DNA of 64,000 bases, taken from positions 629,501 through 693,500 of the forward strand of contig JAJOZX010000880.1 of NCBI GenBank assembly GCA_023014485.1. Direction: 5' to 3'. The position numbers and the translations under genes were made by a program. Source of the stretch: Bathynomus jamesi (Eukaryota; Arthropoda; Malacostraca; Isopoda; Cirolanidae). Positions 33,373 through 42,855 of this stretch are shown here, piece after piece; within the stretch, counting starts at the first letter, position 1, and every line of letters starts with the position of its first letter. The notes beneath the pieces are model-generated. The model saw only the letters and a list, made by a program, of their open reading frames with translations. It made no database searches and was not told the origin of the DNA.

Positions 33373-34195
33373 GGGTCATTCTCTGTCAGATCAACCAAAA
33401 AAAATTGAAATTAACACCCTCATCTCTCATATTTTGCTGAAATTTGGTTTATAGGGAGTTTGTGAGCCCTGAATCCATTTCTGAAATTATAAGGTCAATC
33501 CGACCAACGGTTCAAGAGATATGACCTTGGGCAATTTGAGGTCACTCGCGAGGTTACTAACATTTGGCGAGCCATAACTTGGGTAATAATTGTCATAATT
33601 ATATAAAAGTATATATATTTAGAATCAGAAAACGACAAGGAATCCAAATATGCAAGTTTTAGAACTCTAGGTTGAAAATAAAAAAGTTACACTGTAACCA
33701 AAATTTGAGTCACGATTTGACCTCTGGGGTATCAAATGAGAATTTTTTTTTAAATGTAAAAAATGAAGGCATAGGCATTGGCTATTAGAATCAGCAAAAA
33801 AAAGTTTGTTTATGTTAGTATTTTCATGTAACTAACATATAAGTGAACACCATATTCATAAGTTGTGCGTCAATTCTACCTATTTTTTCACACTTAAGCT
33901 CATAATTTGACCTATAGAAATTAAAATTACATTTTTTATAGATATAAAAAACAAAGTCAGAGTTCTTGACTAATAGAAACAATCATAAAAAGTTTGTTTA
34001 TGTTGGTACTTTTCATGTAACTAACTTATAAGTGAACACCATATTTATAAATTGCTTGTCATTTCAAGGAATTTTTATATCTTAGCTATCAATTTGACCT
34101 CAAGCTCCAAGAATTTAATAAAAATTGTATTTCACTGCTAATCTACACTGGCAATAATAGTTATAATAGTGAAAGGGGAAGACTAAGCTCACATG
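33373..34195 (+). repeat. Left terminal inverted repeat of copy B
   Basis: Matches the reverse complement of 37037-37687. It is longer because about 170 bp is duplicated internally: the phrase GTTTGTTTATGTTAGTA...AAGTGAACACCATATT occurs at about 33805-33865 and again at about 33980-34045. Confidence 0.9.
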
Positions 34196-34445
34196 TAGCC
34201 TAAACAAACCTGTTGAAACATGTTGCTACTTGTCTAAGTGCAGAATCAACACAGATAGTTGCAAAATTCCTTGTCTACAGGTTAGTACAGTTCCAGCCAG
34301 CACTGTGGGTGGCTGGTGGGTATGGTGTTTTAATGAGCCTCAGAGACTATCAAGGCCTAAAATATTAAGTGTGTATAGCTATATATTTTCTAAAAAATAT
34401 ATATTACCTAATTGTAAATCCTATATCTTTACAGATCAAAATACA

Positions 34446-37014
34446 ATGGTTCGGCACTTGAAATACTGCCAGGACCCTATTCAAAAACACAAGAAACGCA
34501 TAACAATCAATCTTAGAAAAGTGACTGATGTACTTGTTGAAAAATGTGCTGGAAGAGTGAAAAAAGACTCATTGTTGTGTGTGAACTGCTGGACACTGAT
34601 AATGAAAAACCCCACTATACTTAGTACCACTGAAAACAATGAGTCTGAGCAGGATTCAAATGAATCATCTACTATCAGTGGCTTGAGTAACATCTCTTCA
34701 ATTCAAGATCTGGACAATGACAGTGATTGCTTGATAAAAGAAAATCCTTCAACTTCAGTTGAACCAGTTCTAGCATTTCTGGACCAAACACCAGTTAAAA
34801 AAAGTAAGTAATAAATTAATATAATAACTTATACTTTACTACAAGGTCTGTTTGATCTACTATATAGCCAATTATATAGCATTTAAGGTACTATAATTAA
34901 TATTTAATTACTAATATTCAGGTGTGTGAAACCTTTTTTTCTGTTCTTTTCAGAAGGGCTGTCATTAAGCCAGAAAAAGCGCAAGGCTCGTGGTAATCTA
35001 TCATCTGCTCAGAAACACCTGAAGGAGAGGCTAGAACTCAGTTATGGTGTTCAAATTACCGAGGAGGTAAGTGATACTTCAAAACCTGAAACTAAATCTG
35101 AAAAACATCTAGACAAATTAATGAATGAATTGAAACAGTCATTCCTGGAGAGCAAATGTCACCATCACAAACTACAAATATTGACACTCTCACCATACAC
35201 AATTGAAAAAACAGCTAGTTTCTTTCAAACTACAACATACATGGTGAAAAGAAGCTGTTCACTTAAATCAGAACATGGAATCCTTCCGAAGATTCCACTA
35301 ATCAGCAAAGGAAAAGTGATATCTGAAGAACACAAAGATATAGTTAGAAGATTCTATGAGTCAGAAGAGGTTAGTCGTATGTGTCCTGGCCAAAAGGATT
35401 GCGTGAAAGTTATCAGTGCTGAAGGTGCAATGAAGGTGCAAAAATGATTGGTCCTCGGGAATTTAAGAGAGATGTTTGAACTATATAAAAATGATGAAAA
35501 GAATCCCAAAATAGGATTTTCCACATTTGCAAAATTACGGCCATCATATTGTGTGCTTGCCGGTAGTGGTGGGACTCATTCTGTCTGTGTCTGCACATAC
35601 CATCAAATCCAAAATTGCAGCTGGCTGCATTGGAGAAAGAGGTCTTTCATACAAGGATCTTATGGATTACAGTGTCTGCAGTACAGAAAGAGAGACTTGC
35701 ATGATGCAACTTTGCAATGATTGCCCAAGAGAAGAGGGTGTCCTGGATTTTCTTGAGTTACTTGACAGTGTGAAATCAGCTCCAAATGAAATATCTTACA
35801 AGCAATGGGTGACTGTTGACCGTTGTACAATGGTTGATAAGGTGGAGCCACTTCATGAATACTTATCCCTAAGCATGAAAATATCCTGCATGGTTCGTCA
35901 TCACTTTGTTGCTCAGCAACAATCACAGTACTTCAAGCAGTTGAAAGAAACACTACCACCTCAGAGCGAGGTAGTTATAGTAGGTGATTTCTCTGAGAAT
36001 TATTCTTTCATTGTCCAGGATGCTGCCCAAGGGTTTCACTGGGACAATTCACAGTGTACAGTTCACCCTTTTGTCATCTATTATAGATCATCTGCAGACC
36101 AGGAACTTAGCCATTTTAGTGTCTGTTTCTTATCTGCATCACTAAAACACAACACTATAATGGTTTACTCATTCATATTGAAGCTTATGACATATGTTAA
36201 ATTCAGATGCCCACAATTGAAGAAGGTGCACTATTTCTCAGATGGATGTGCTGGCCAATATAAGAACAGATACAACTTCACAAATCTCTGTTACCATGAA
36301 GAGGATTTTGGTCTGTCTTGTGAATGGCACTTCTTTGCTACATCCCATGGCAAAAATGCATGTGATGGGATTGGAGGAACAGTGAAAAGAGCTACTGCTC
36401 GTGCCAGTTTGCAGAGAACTACAGAGAGGCAAATTCTTACACCAGAACACGTGTTTCAGTTTTGTGAAGAAAACTTGAGCAAGAAGATAAATTTTTTCTT
36501 TGTAACTTAACTACAGCTGATTTGAAAGATGCAGAACGGTTGGAACATCGATTCAAGGATAGTAGGGCTATTCCTGGAACTCAGAAATATCATAGATTTG
36601 TTCCCCTAAACAAGGAAGAACTGATGGTGTATCCCATTTCAAGTGGCATTGGAGAAAAGAAAAGAATAAGGAAAAGTCATTTTACTAATGAACCTGCAAT
36701 GCTTGGTAACCTAAAATGTGTCAAACCAAGAGTATGTTGGCTGCATTTATGACATGCAAGTTTGGTATGGAATTGTGGAGGAATATTGTGAAGAGTTTGA
36801 TGATTTCACTGTGAACTTTCTACATCCCTCTGGGTCATCAGGATCAAGTGCATATTATTATCCATCAAACAAGGATTCATGTGCAGTGCCAGGACATCAT
36901 ATATTAACTGTAATGAGTTGTCCTACCCTAAGAGGAGGCAGCAGAATTCAATACATTTTTCCACAAAAAGAAATTGATGAGAGCATCGAGCATGCAAAAA
37001 TTGTATTAGGCTAG
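34446..37014 (+). pseudogene. Transposase of copy B, nearly complete
   Basis: Exon 1 (about 34446-34803) begins MVRHLKYCQDPIQKH, with a C-DP-H and later LCVNC motif, and ends at GTAAGT. The intron ends TTTTCAG at 34953. Exon 2 carries the conserved core: LQILTLSPYTIEKTASFF, GGTHSVCVCTYHQ, GDFSENYSF (Asp at 35986), FSDGCAGQYKN (Asp at 36241) and ACDGIGGTVKR (Asp at 36364), with 40 residues between the last two. The C-terminal module (YVGCIYDMQVWYGIVEEY) ends at 37014. Lesions are a TGA at 35445 in place of Arg and frame changes near 35610, 36500 and 36720. Function beyond transposition is not implied. Confidence 0.88.
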
Positions 37015-37036
37015 CACATGAATCCTCTAAGTAGGT

Positions 37037-37687
37037 CTTCCCCTTTCACTATTATAACTATTATTGCCAGTGTAGATTAGCAGTGAAATACAATTTTACA
37101 TTTTTTGCCTTTGTTTTTATATCTATAAAAAAATGTAATTTTAATTTCTATAGGTCAAATTATGAGCTTAAGTGTGAAAAAATAGGTAGAATTGACGCAC
37201 AACTTATGAATATGGTGTTCACTTATATGTTAGTTACATGAAAAATACTAACATAAACAAACTTTTTTTTGCTGATTCTAATAGCCAATGCCAATGCCTT
37301 CATTTTTTACATTTAAAAAAAAAATTCTCATTTGATACCCCAGAGGTCAAATCGTGACCTCAAATTTTGGTTACAGTGTAACTTTTTTATTTTTCAACCT
37401 AGAGTTCTAAAACTTGCATATTTGGATTCCTTGTCGTTTTCTGATTCTAAATATATATACTGTTATATAATTGTGACCATTATTACCCAAGTTATGGGTC
37501 GCCAAATGTTAGTGACCTCGCAAGTGACCTCAAATTTCCCAAGGTCATATCTCTTGAACCGTTGGTCGGATTGGCCTTATAATTTCAGAAATGGATTCAG
37601 GGCCCACAAACTCCCTATAAACCAAATTTCAGCAAAATCTGAGAGATGAGGGTGTTAGGCACTGGTTGATCTGACAGAGAATGACCC
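37037..37687 (-). repeat. Right terminal inverted repeat of copy B
   Basis: About 650 bp, inverse of the left repeat, ending in the inverted GGGTCATTC terminus at 37687. Confidence 0.92.
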
Positions 37688-37802
37688 ATCTTTTGTTAAC
37701 TTTGAAGTAGTTGGAAGGTTTTTATTACTATCTTTCTCAATGACAACTTCTAAATATGAAAATAAAAACCCACTCTAATAGACAGAGTTTATTTCCATGA
37801 CA

Positions 37803-37840
37803 GTTTCGAAGCCCACCGGCATCCTCCTCGGGTGGATACA
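37803..37840 (-). ncRNA. Hammerhead-like core, left-arm Penelope copy
   Basis: The minus strand reads CACCCGAGGAGGATGCC, a GGTG loop, then GGGCTTCGAAAC. It resembles the hammerhead core (CUGANGA, stem II, GAAA) with C for U in the first box and one stem II mismatch. Penelope-like elements are known to carry hammerhead motifs in their terminal repeats. Activity is doubtful. Confidence 0.4.
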
Positions 37841-37894
37841 GAAACACGAATGAACCAAAACAAGAGGGAAAAACAGTCCAGGGACCGACCGTTA

Positions 37895-38640
37895 AGAAAT
37901 TCGCACCTAGGTTAGATCCCATTCTCCCGACACCGGAAGGGCATTTTCATTAAGTACATTCGCGCAAATTTAAAACTATCTTCCTGTTCTAAACATACAG
38001 ATTCTATTATATTTTTTACATAATTATTGAATTTATTATTAATTTTATTACATTTAATATTGCCTAATTATTTATTACAGAAATTATAAACCGAAAAACG
38101 AATGAAAAAAGCCGATTAGGAAACAATCCAGAGAAATTCGCACCTAGGTTAGATACCGTTCTCCCGACACTGGAAGGGCATTTTATTACAGGGTCTGCTT
38201 ATAAGTACATTCCCACAAATTAAAACTATCTTCTTGTTCTATACATACAGATTCTAATATTTTGACATAATTACTGCATTTATTATTACATTTACATTTT
38301 TTTAACATTTATTATTATTACCTTTACCCTAATTATTAAATTTATAATATTACCTTTATTATTACATCTGTTGCCTTTATATTTATTTCCATATTTATTA
38401 CTTCCATTATTACATTTACTAAAGGCGAGTAAGGAAACATTCCAATCCAGAGACATTTAAGAAATTCACACTTAGGTTCGAACACATTCCCACGACTCCG
38501 TAAGGGATTTTTTGACCAAGAATCTCATTAAAGGGTCTAACTTATAAGTACCTTCGCACAAATTAAAATTATCTACTTTTTCTATACACACAGATTCTAT
38601 TATTTTTCTTTTGACATAATTATTACATTTATAAAGTACC
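37895..38640 (-). repeat. Three diverged repeats downstream of the Penelope ORF, left arm
   Basis: Mirror image of 39677-40480: three units each containing CACCTAGGTTAGA-type and ATACAGATTCTATTA-type phrases. The unit nearest the gene is the coding C-terminus itself. Confidence 0.85.
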
Positions 38641-38969
38641 TTACTTGATTCCCAATCTATAGCATGATTATTTTGGCTGGCGTGATAAAAAATGGCATTA
38701 TTAGTATTACAACTTCTGAAGGCATATTTGTGTTCTTTAATACGGGTTTCAATATTTCTTCCAGTTTCTCCCACGTATACTAAATCACAACTTTTACAGG
38801 AAATGCTGTAGACACAGGCTTGTTCCTCTTTTGCCACGTTATTCCTAACCAATTTACTTTTCACGGTAGACGAATATTTGAATGCCAAAGCAAACTTAAA
38901 ATCTTTCGTCAACGGTTTTACTCTTTCTAAGCCAGCACTGGAACAACTTTGACACTTTCTTTCAGTCAT
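38472..38969 (-). pseudogene. Penelope-like element GIY-YIG endonuclease end, left arm
   Basis: The minus-strand open frame contains VYSISCKSCDLVYVGETGRN, then TRIKEHKYAFRSCNTNN. This is the GIY-YIG layout with zinc-knuckle-like CxxC and the catalytic Arg region. The conserved tail FNLCEGTYKLDPLMRF ends at the stop near 38472. The first roughly 11 codons, before AGLERVKPL at 38937, come from sequence across the inversion junction, so the reverse transcriptase part is missing. The GIY-YIG region itself is uninterrupted, unlike the right-arm copy. Confidence 0.92.
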
Positions 38970-39824
38970 TAAATAATCTTGTTCCCTCTATTAAATTTAA
39001 ATATGAATGGGAGAACGACAAACAATTACCTTTTCTAGATGTTTTGGTCATTAACGAAAGCGGAAAGCCCAATTTCACAGTTTATAGAAAACCTACTCAT
39101 TGTAATTCATACATTCATTATTTTTCATATCATGATGAAGGGGTTAAAAGCTCAATTATTTCTTCCATGTTTCTAAGAGCACTCAGGATTTGTAGCCCAC
39201 ATTTGCTGGACCCGGAAAATTCAAAGATTTGGAACATTTTTAAGGATTTAAAATATCCTGAGTGGTTTATCAGAAAGGCGTATTTTAAAGCCAGAAAATC
39301 TTTTTATGCCCCTCAGGAACCTTCAGTTAACCAAAAACAATATGAGAGTTTGCCTTACATTGCCGGCTTAGAAAGAGTAAAACCGTTGACGAAAGATTTT
39401 AAGTTTGCTTTGGCATTCAAATATTCGTCTACCATGAAAAGTAAATTGGTTAGGAATAATGTGGCAAAAGAGGAACAAGCCTGTGTCTACAGCATTCCCT
39501 GTAAAAGTTGTGATTTAGTATATGTGGGAGAAACAAAGAAATATTGAAACCTGTATTAAAGAACACAAATATGCCTTCAGAAGTTGTAATACTAATAATG
39601 CCATTTTTTATCACGCCAGCCAAAATAATCATGCTATAGATTGGGAATCAAGTAAGGTACTTTATAAATGTAATAATTATGTCAAAAGAAAAATAATAGA
39701 ATCTGTGTGTATAGAAAAAGTAGATAATTTTAATTTGTGCGAAGGTACTTATAAGTTAGACCCTTTAATGAGATTCTTGGTCAAAAAATCCCTTACGGAG
39801 TCGTGGGAACGTGTTCGAACCTAA
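38942..39824 (+). pseudogene. Penelope-like element RT C-terminus plus GIY-YIG, right arm
   Basis: It is open from 38942: FDTFFQSLNNLVPSIKFKYE, PFLDVLVINESG, YRKPTHCNSYIHYFS, LKYPEWFIRKAYFKARKSFY. This is the distal RT/thumb and linker of Penelope-like reverse transcriptases. The GIY-YIG domain follows from about 39480. A two-base loss after YVGET near 39535 breaks the frame, which then continues NIETCIKEHKYAF to the stop at 39824. The RT catalytic core lies outside the preserved part. Penelope RTs insert DNA with the help of this endonuclease. Confidence 0.92.
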
Positions 39825-40480
39825 GTGTGAATTTCTTAAATGTCTCTGGATTGGAATGTTTCCTTACTCGCCTTTAGTAAATGTAATAATGGAAGTAATA
39901 AATATGGAAATAAATATAAATGCAACAGATGTAATAATAAAGGTAATATTATAAATTTAATAATTAGGGTAAAGGTAATAATAATAAATGTTAAAAAAAT
40001 GTAAATGTAATAATAAATGCAGTAATTAGGTCAAAATATTAGAATCTGTATGTATAGAACAAGAAGATAGTTTTAATTTGTGGGAATGTACTTATAAGCA
40101 GACCCTGTAATAAAATGCCCTTCCAGTGTCGTGAGAACGGTATCTAACCTAGGTGCGAATTTCTCTGGATTGTTTCCTAATCAGCTTTTTTCATTCGTTT
40201 TTCAGTTTATAAGTTCTGTATAATAAACAATAATGTAATAACCAATGTAATAATAAATTTATAATTTCTGTAATAAATAATTAGGCAATATTAAATGTAA
40301 TAAAATTAATAATAAATTCAATAATTATGTAAAAAAATATAATAGAATCTGTATGTTTAGAACAGGAAGATAGTTTTAAATTTGCGCGAATGTACTTAAT
40401 GAAAATGCCCTTCCGGTGTCGGGAGAATGGGATCTAACCTAGGTGCGAATTTCTTAACAGTCGGTCCCTGGACTGTTTTT
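39677..40480 (+). repeat. Tandem triplication of the Penelope C-terminal coding tail
   Basis: Unit 1 (39677-39890) encodes ESVCIEKVDNFNLCEGTYKL and ends after the stop. Unit 2 (about 40025-40190) still reads ESVCIEQEDSFNLWECTYK. Unit 3 (about 40325-40480) has the same phrase, more decayed. Units are about 310-350 bp apart. Units 2 and 3 lie in the 3' untranslated region. Confidence 0.85.
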
Positions 40481-40510
40481 CCCTCTTGTTTTGGTTCATT
40501 CGTGTTTCTG

Positions 40511-40580
40511 TATCCACCCGAGGAGGATGCCGGTGGGCGTCGAAACTGTCATGGAAATAAACTCTGTCTATTAGAGTGGG
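40511..40580 (+). ncRNA. Hammerhead-like core, right-arm Penelope copy
   Basis: TATCCACCCGAGGAGGATGC, loop GGTG, then GGGCGTCGAAAC. Stem II (GATGCC with GGCGTC) is six pairs including one G-U. Downstream GTGGGT (40576-40581) can pair with ATCCAC as stem I. The first conserved box has C for U and I do not find an ideal cleavage triplet, so this is a motif call, not a claim of activity. Confidence 0.45.
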
Positions 40581-42012
40581 TTTTTATTTTCATATTTAGA
40601 AGTTGTCATTGAGAAAGATAGTAATAAAAACCTTCCAACTACTTCAAAGTTAACAAAAGATCAGAAATCTACTGAATGACAAGCACCACTTACAAGATTC
40701 TTTACTACAGACAAAGTTACCTTAACAATGACCACAGAAAAGTTCAAGATGCACATCATCAAACTGGTGGTAAGAAATGGTGTAGCCTTATCTTTATTTT
40801 CACAACCAGCCTTTCTAGGCCTAAATGGAGAAATGGCCAAGAAACTTGGAGTTTCTCTGGAAAGACAAAGTATCAGAAAAATTATAGTTGAAGAAGCCAC
40901 AAATAAAAAGGAAGAACTTCTAAGAACTCTTAAGGGATGCTTCATGTTTATTAAAATGGATGCAGCCACGCGTCATAGAGTTAACTATTTTGCCATCAAT
41001 GCTAGATTTGTTGATGAAAACAATAAAATGGTAACTCGGACATTGGGAGTAAAGGACACCGAGGCGCATCATGACAGCGACTATCTTCAGAAGTTAGTGG
41101 AGGAAGTTTTACAAGACTTGTAATTAAGAAAGAGCAGATTCTATGTATTGTCACAGATAATGCTTCAAACATGCTAAGCACGATATAAAAGCTGAATAAA
41201 GTTGATGAAGAAAAAGTGGCTAATGAAGATGACATTCCTGAAACTGATTTTCAAACAGCACAAACAGAACAGAGCGATGATATTGTTGAAGAAGCATCTA
41301 AGCTCTTTCTAATCCAACATATGTGTTGTGTTGTACATACATTGCAGCTAGCAATAAGAGATGGATTGAAAGATCGCCATGCAGCTACTCTGATAGGCAA
41401 GTTGAGGCAAGTAGCCACTGCAGCCAGGACCTCTAAAATTGATGCTATTATCCAGAGACATGCAGGAAAGGGAGCTATTTTGGACCAAGCGACACACTGG
41501 GGGAGCACATATATGATGAGTAAGCATTTGCTTGATCTAAAACCCTTCCTAGAAGACATTGATAATCCCAATGTTTCACTAACTGAAATTCAATGGAGGG
41601 AAGTTACACAATTAGAAGCTCTGCTTGCTCACCCTTATACTGTCACCAAAAAGTTGCAAGCAGAGGATTTAACTCCTGGTACATTCCTATGGAAATGGAA
41701 AAATTTATTATTTCGTCTATCCCAAACTGGAGGATTAATTGCTGATGGAATTGTATCCTCAATGAAGAAAAGAGAGGGTCTGCTACTGGAAAATGAGATC
41801 TTATTAGCTGCTGTCTACATAGATCCAATGAACAAATTTTGTTGACCGAAGAACAAATTGCTAAAGCAAAAGAGGCCCTCTGTGAGGTTGCAATTCGCAT
41901 AAAAGGGCTATTACCTGAAAATCCTGAACCACAGGATGAAGATATGAGTAGTAAGTCCCTCTCATCCTCTTCAAATGATGAAGAATTAGACTTTCAAAAA
42001 TATTTAGATAAA

Positions 42013-42493
42013 GGGTCATTCCATGTCAACTCAGCCACAAAATGGCACTTTTTGCACTCACCCCTTTCAATTTTGCTCATACTTGGCACAATAGCAGATA
42101 TACATGCCAAACTTAAATTCCCAAATTATTAGAGCTGACTAACCTTTGGTTACTGAGATACAAGGTCACAAAGTTGTGACATTTTGACCTTTTTTTGCGT
42201 TAAATGACTATTTTCAAAACGGTGTAACTAAAAAACTATTAAAGCTAGAGCATTGATTTTGGTCTCATTTTAAAGCTCTTTAGTAGCCCCTTGTTTATTG
42301 TCTCTTGTTAACTATCTCTACTGTGAAAAATAAAAAAATCCCTTCAAAAGTTGACCTTTGACCTTGAATAAAAAGAAAATACCTTCTCCTAAAAAATTCA
42401 ATTTTTTTACATTAATACCTTGAGTCATGTACAACAAAATCCCAAGAAGCTGTAAGTGGCTGATAACTAGTTCAATGTATAAAAAATAAATGA
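42013..42493 (+). repeat. Left terminal inverted repeat of copy C
   Basis: Matches the reverse complement of 45725-46193 nearly base for base, with a few small gaps. Confidence 0.94.
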
Positions 42494-42855
42494 AGTTGGC
42501 ATCATTCTTTTTAGATTTTTTTTGTCAGTTCATTTATTTAAAAGTTCTGTTCTGATATAGTGTCAGTGAAGACTTAGTTCAAAAACCTTTTTGTGACCTG
42601 TGCCAAAAGAAGTCTTTTAAAAGACAACCAAGGTTAAACCCCTCGACAGCCCCAAATCTACTGGAGTAGCGCTGATCCAAAGGCCCAACTAGTATATAAG
42701 TACTGTCAACTTTACAGAGTTGACTCCTGACTTCAAGTTAAAGTTAATTTATTTTTACTAAATGCATGTATAAAAATTTATTTAATAATTCATTAATTGT
42801 TCATTGTTTTCTTTTCAGGATTTTCTTTGTGCTTTTGTGATTTCAGAGTACAAAC

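Larger units (their letters stand above)
33373..37687 (+). mobile_element. GGGTCATTC-ended DNA transposon, copy B (Sola-like?)
   Basis: 4315 bp with ends GGGTCATTCTCTGTCAGATC (both, inverted). A perfect 4-bp duplication ATCT lies at 33369-33372 and 37688-37691. The uninterrupted target is visible in the right arm near 40655 as the inverse of CTGATCTTTTGTTAA. Terminal repeats are about 0.65-0.8 kb. It carries a transposase gene homologous to copies A and C. Confidence 0.95.
32381..41648. repeat. Large inverted duplication of a hAT and a Penelope-like element
   Basis: The left arm (32381-38937) and right arm (39361-41648) are inverted copies, with a 423-bp unique spacer. The left arm carries a 4.3 kb insertion (33373-37687), leaving about 2.24 kb against 2.29 kb on the right. 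Right-arm excess includes about 50 bp near 40210-40270. Each arm contains part of a hAT gene outside and a Penelope-like element inside. Outer homology stops abruptly at TGGTGAC, inside the hAT coding region. Confidence 0.95.

Noticed and set aside
34230..34445. Open frame continuing upstream of the copy B transposase start
   Set aside because: The upstream codons lack similarity to copies A and C and a splice acceptor-like TTTACAG precedes 34435, so the family start near 34446 is preferred.
37332..37649. 105-codon open frame in the right terminal repeat of copy B
   Set aside because: It lies wholly in the terminal inverted repeat, is broken in the left repeat and shows no protein motif.
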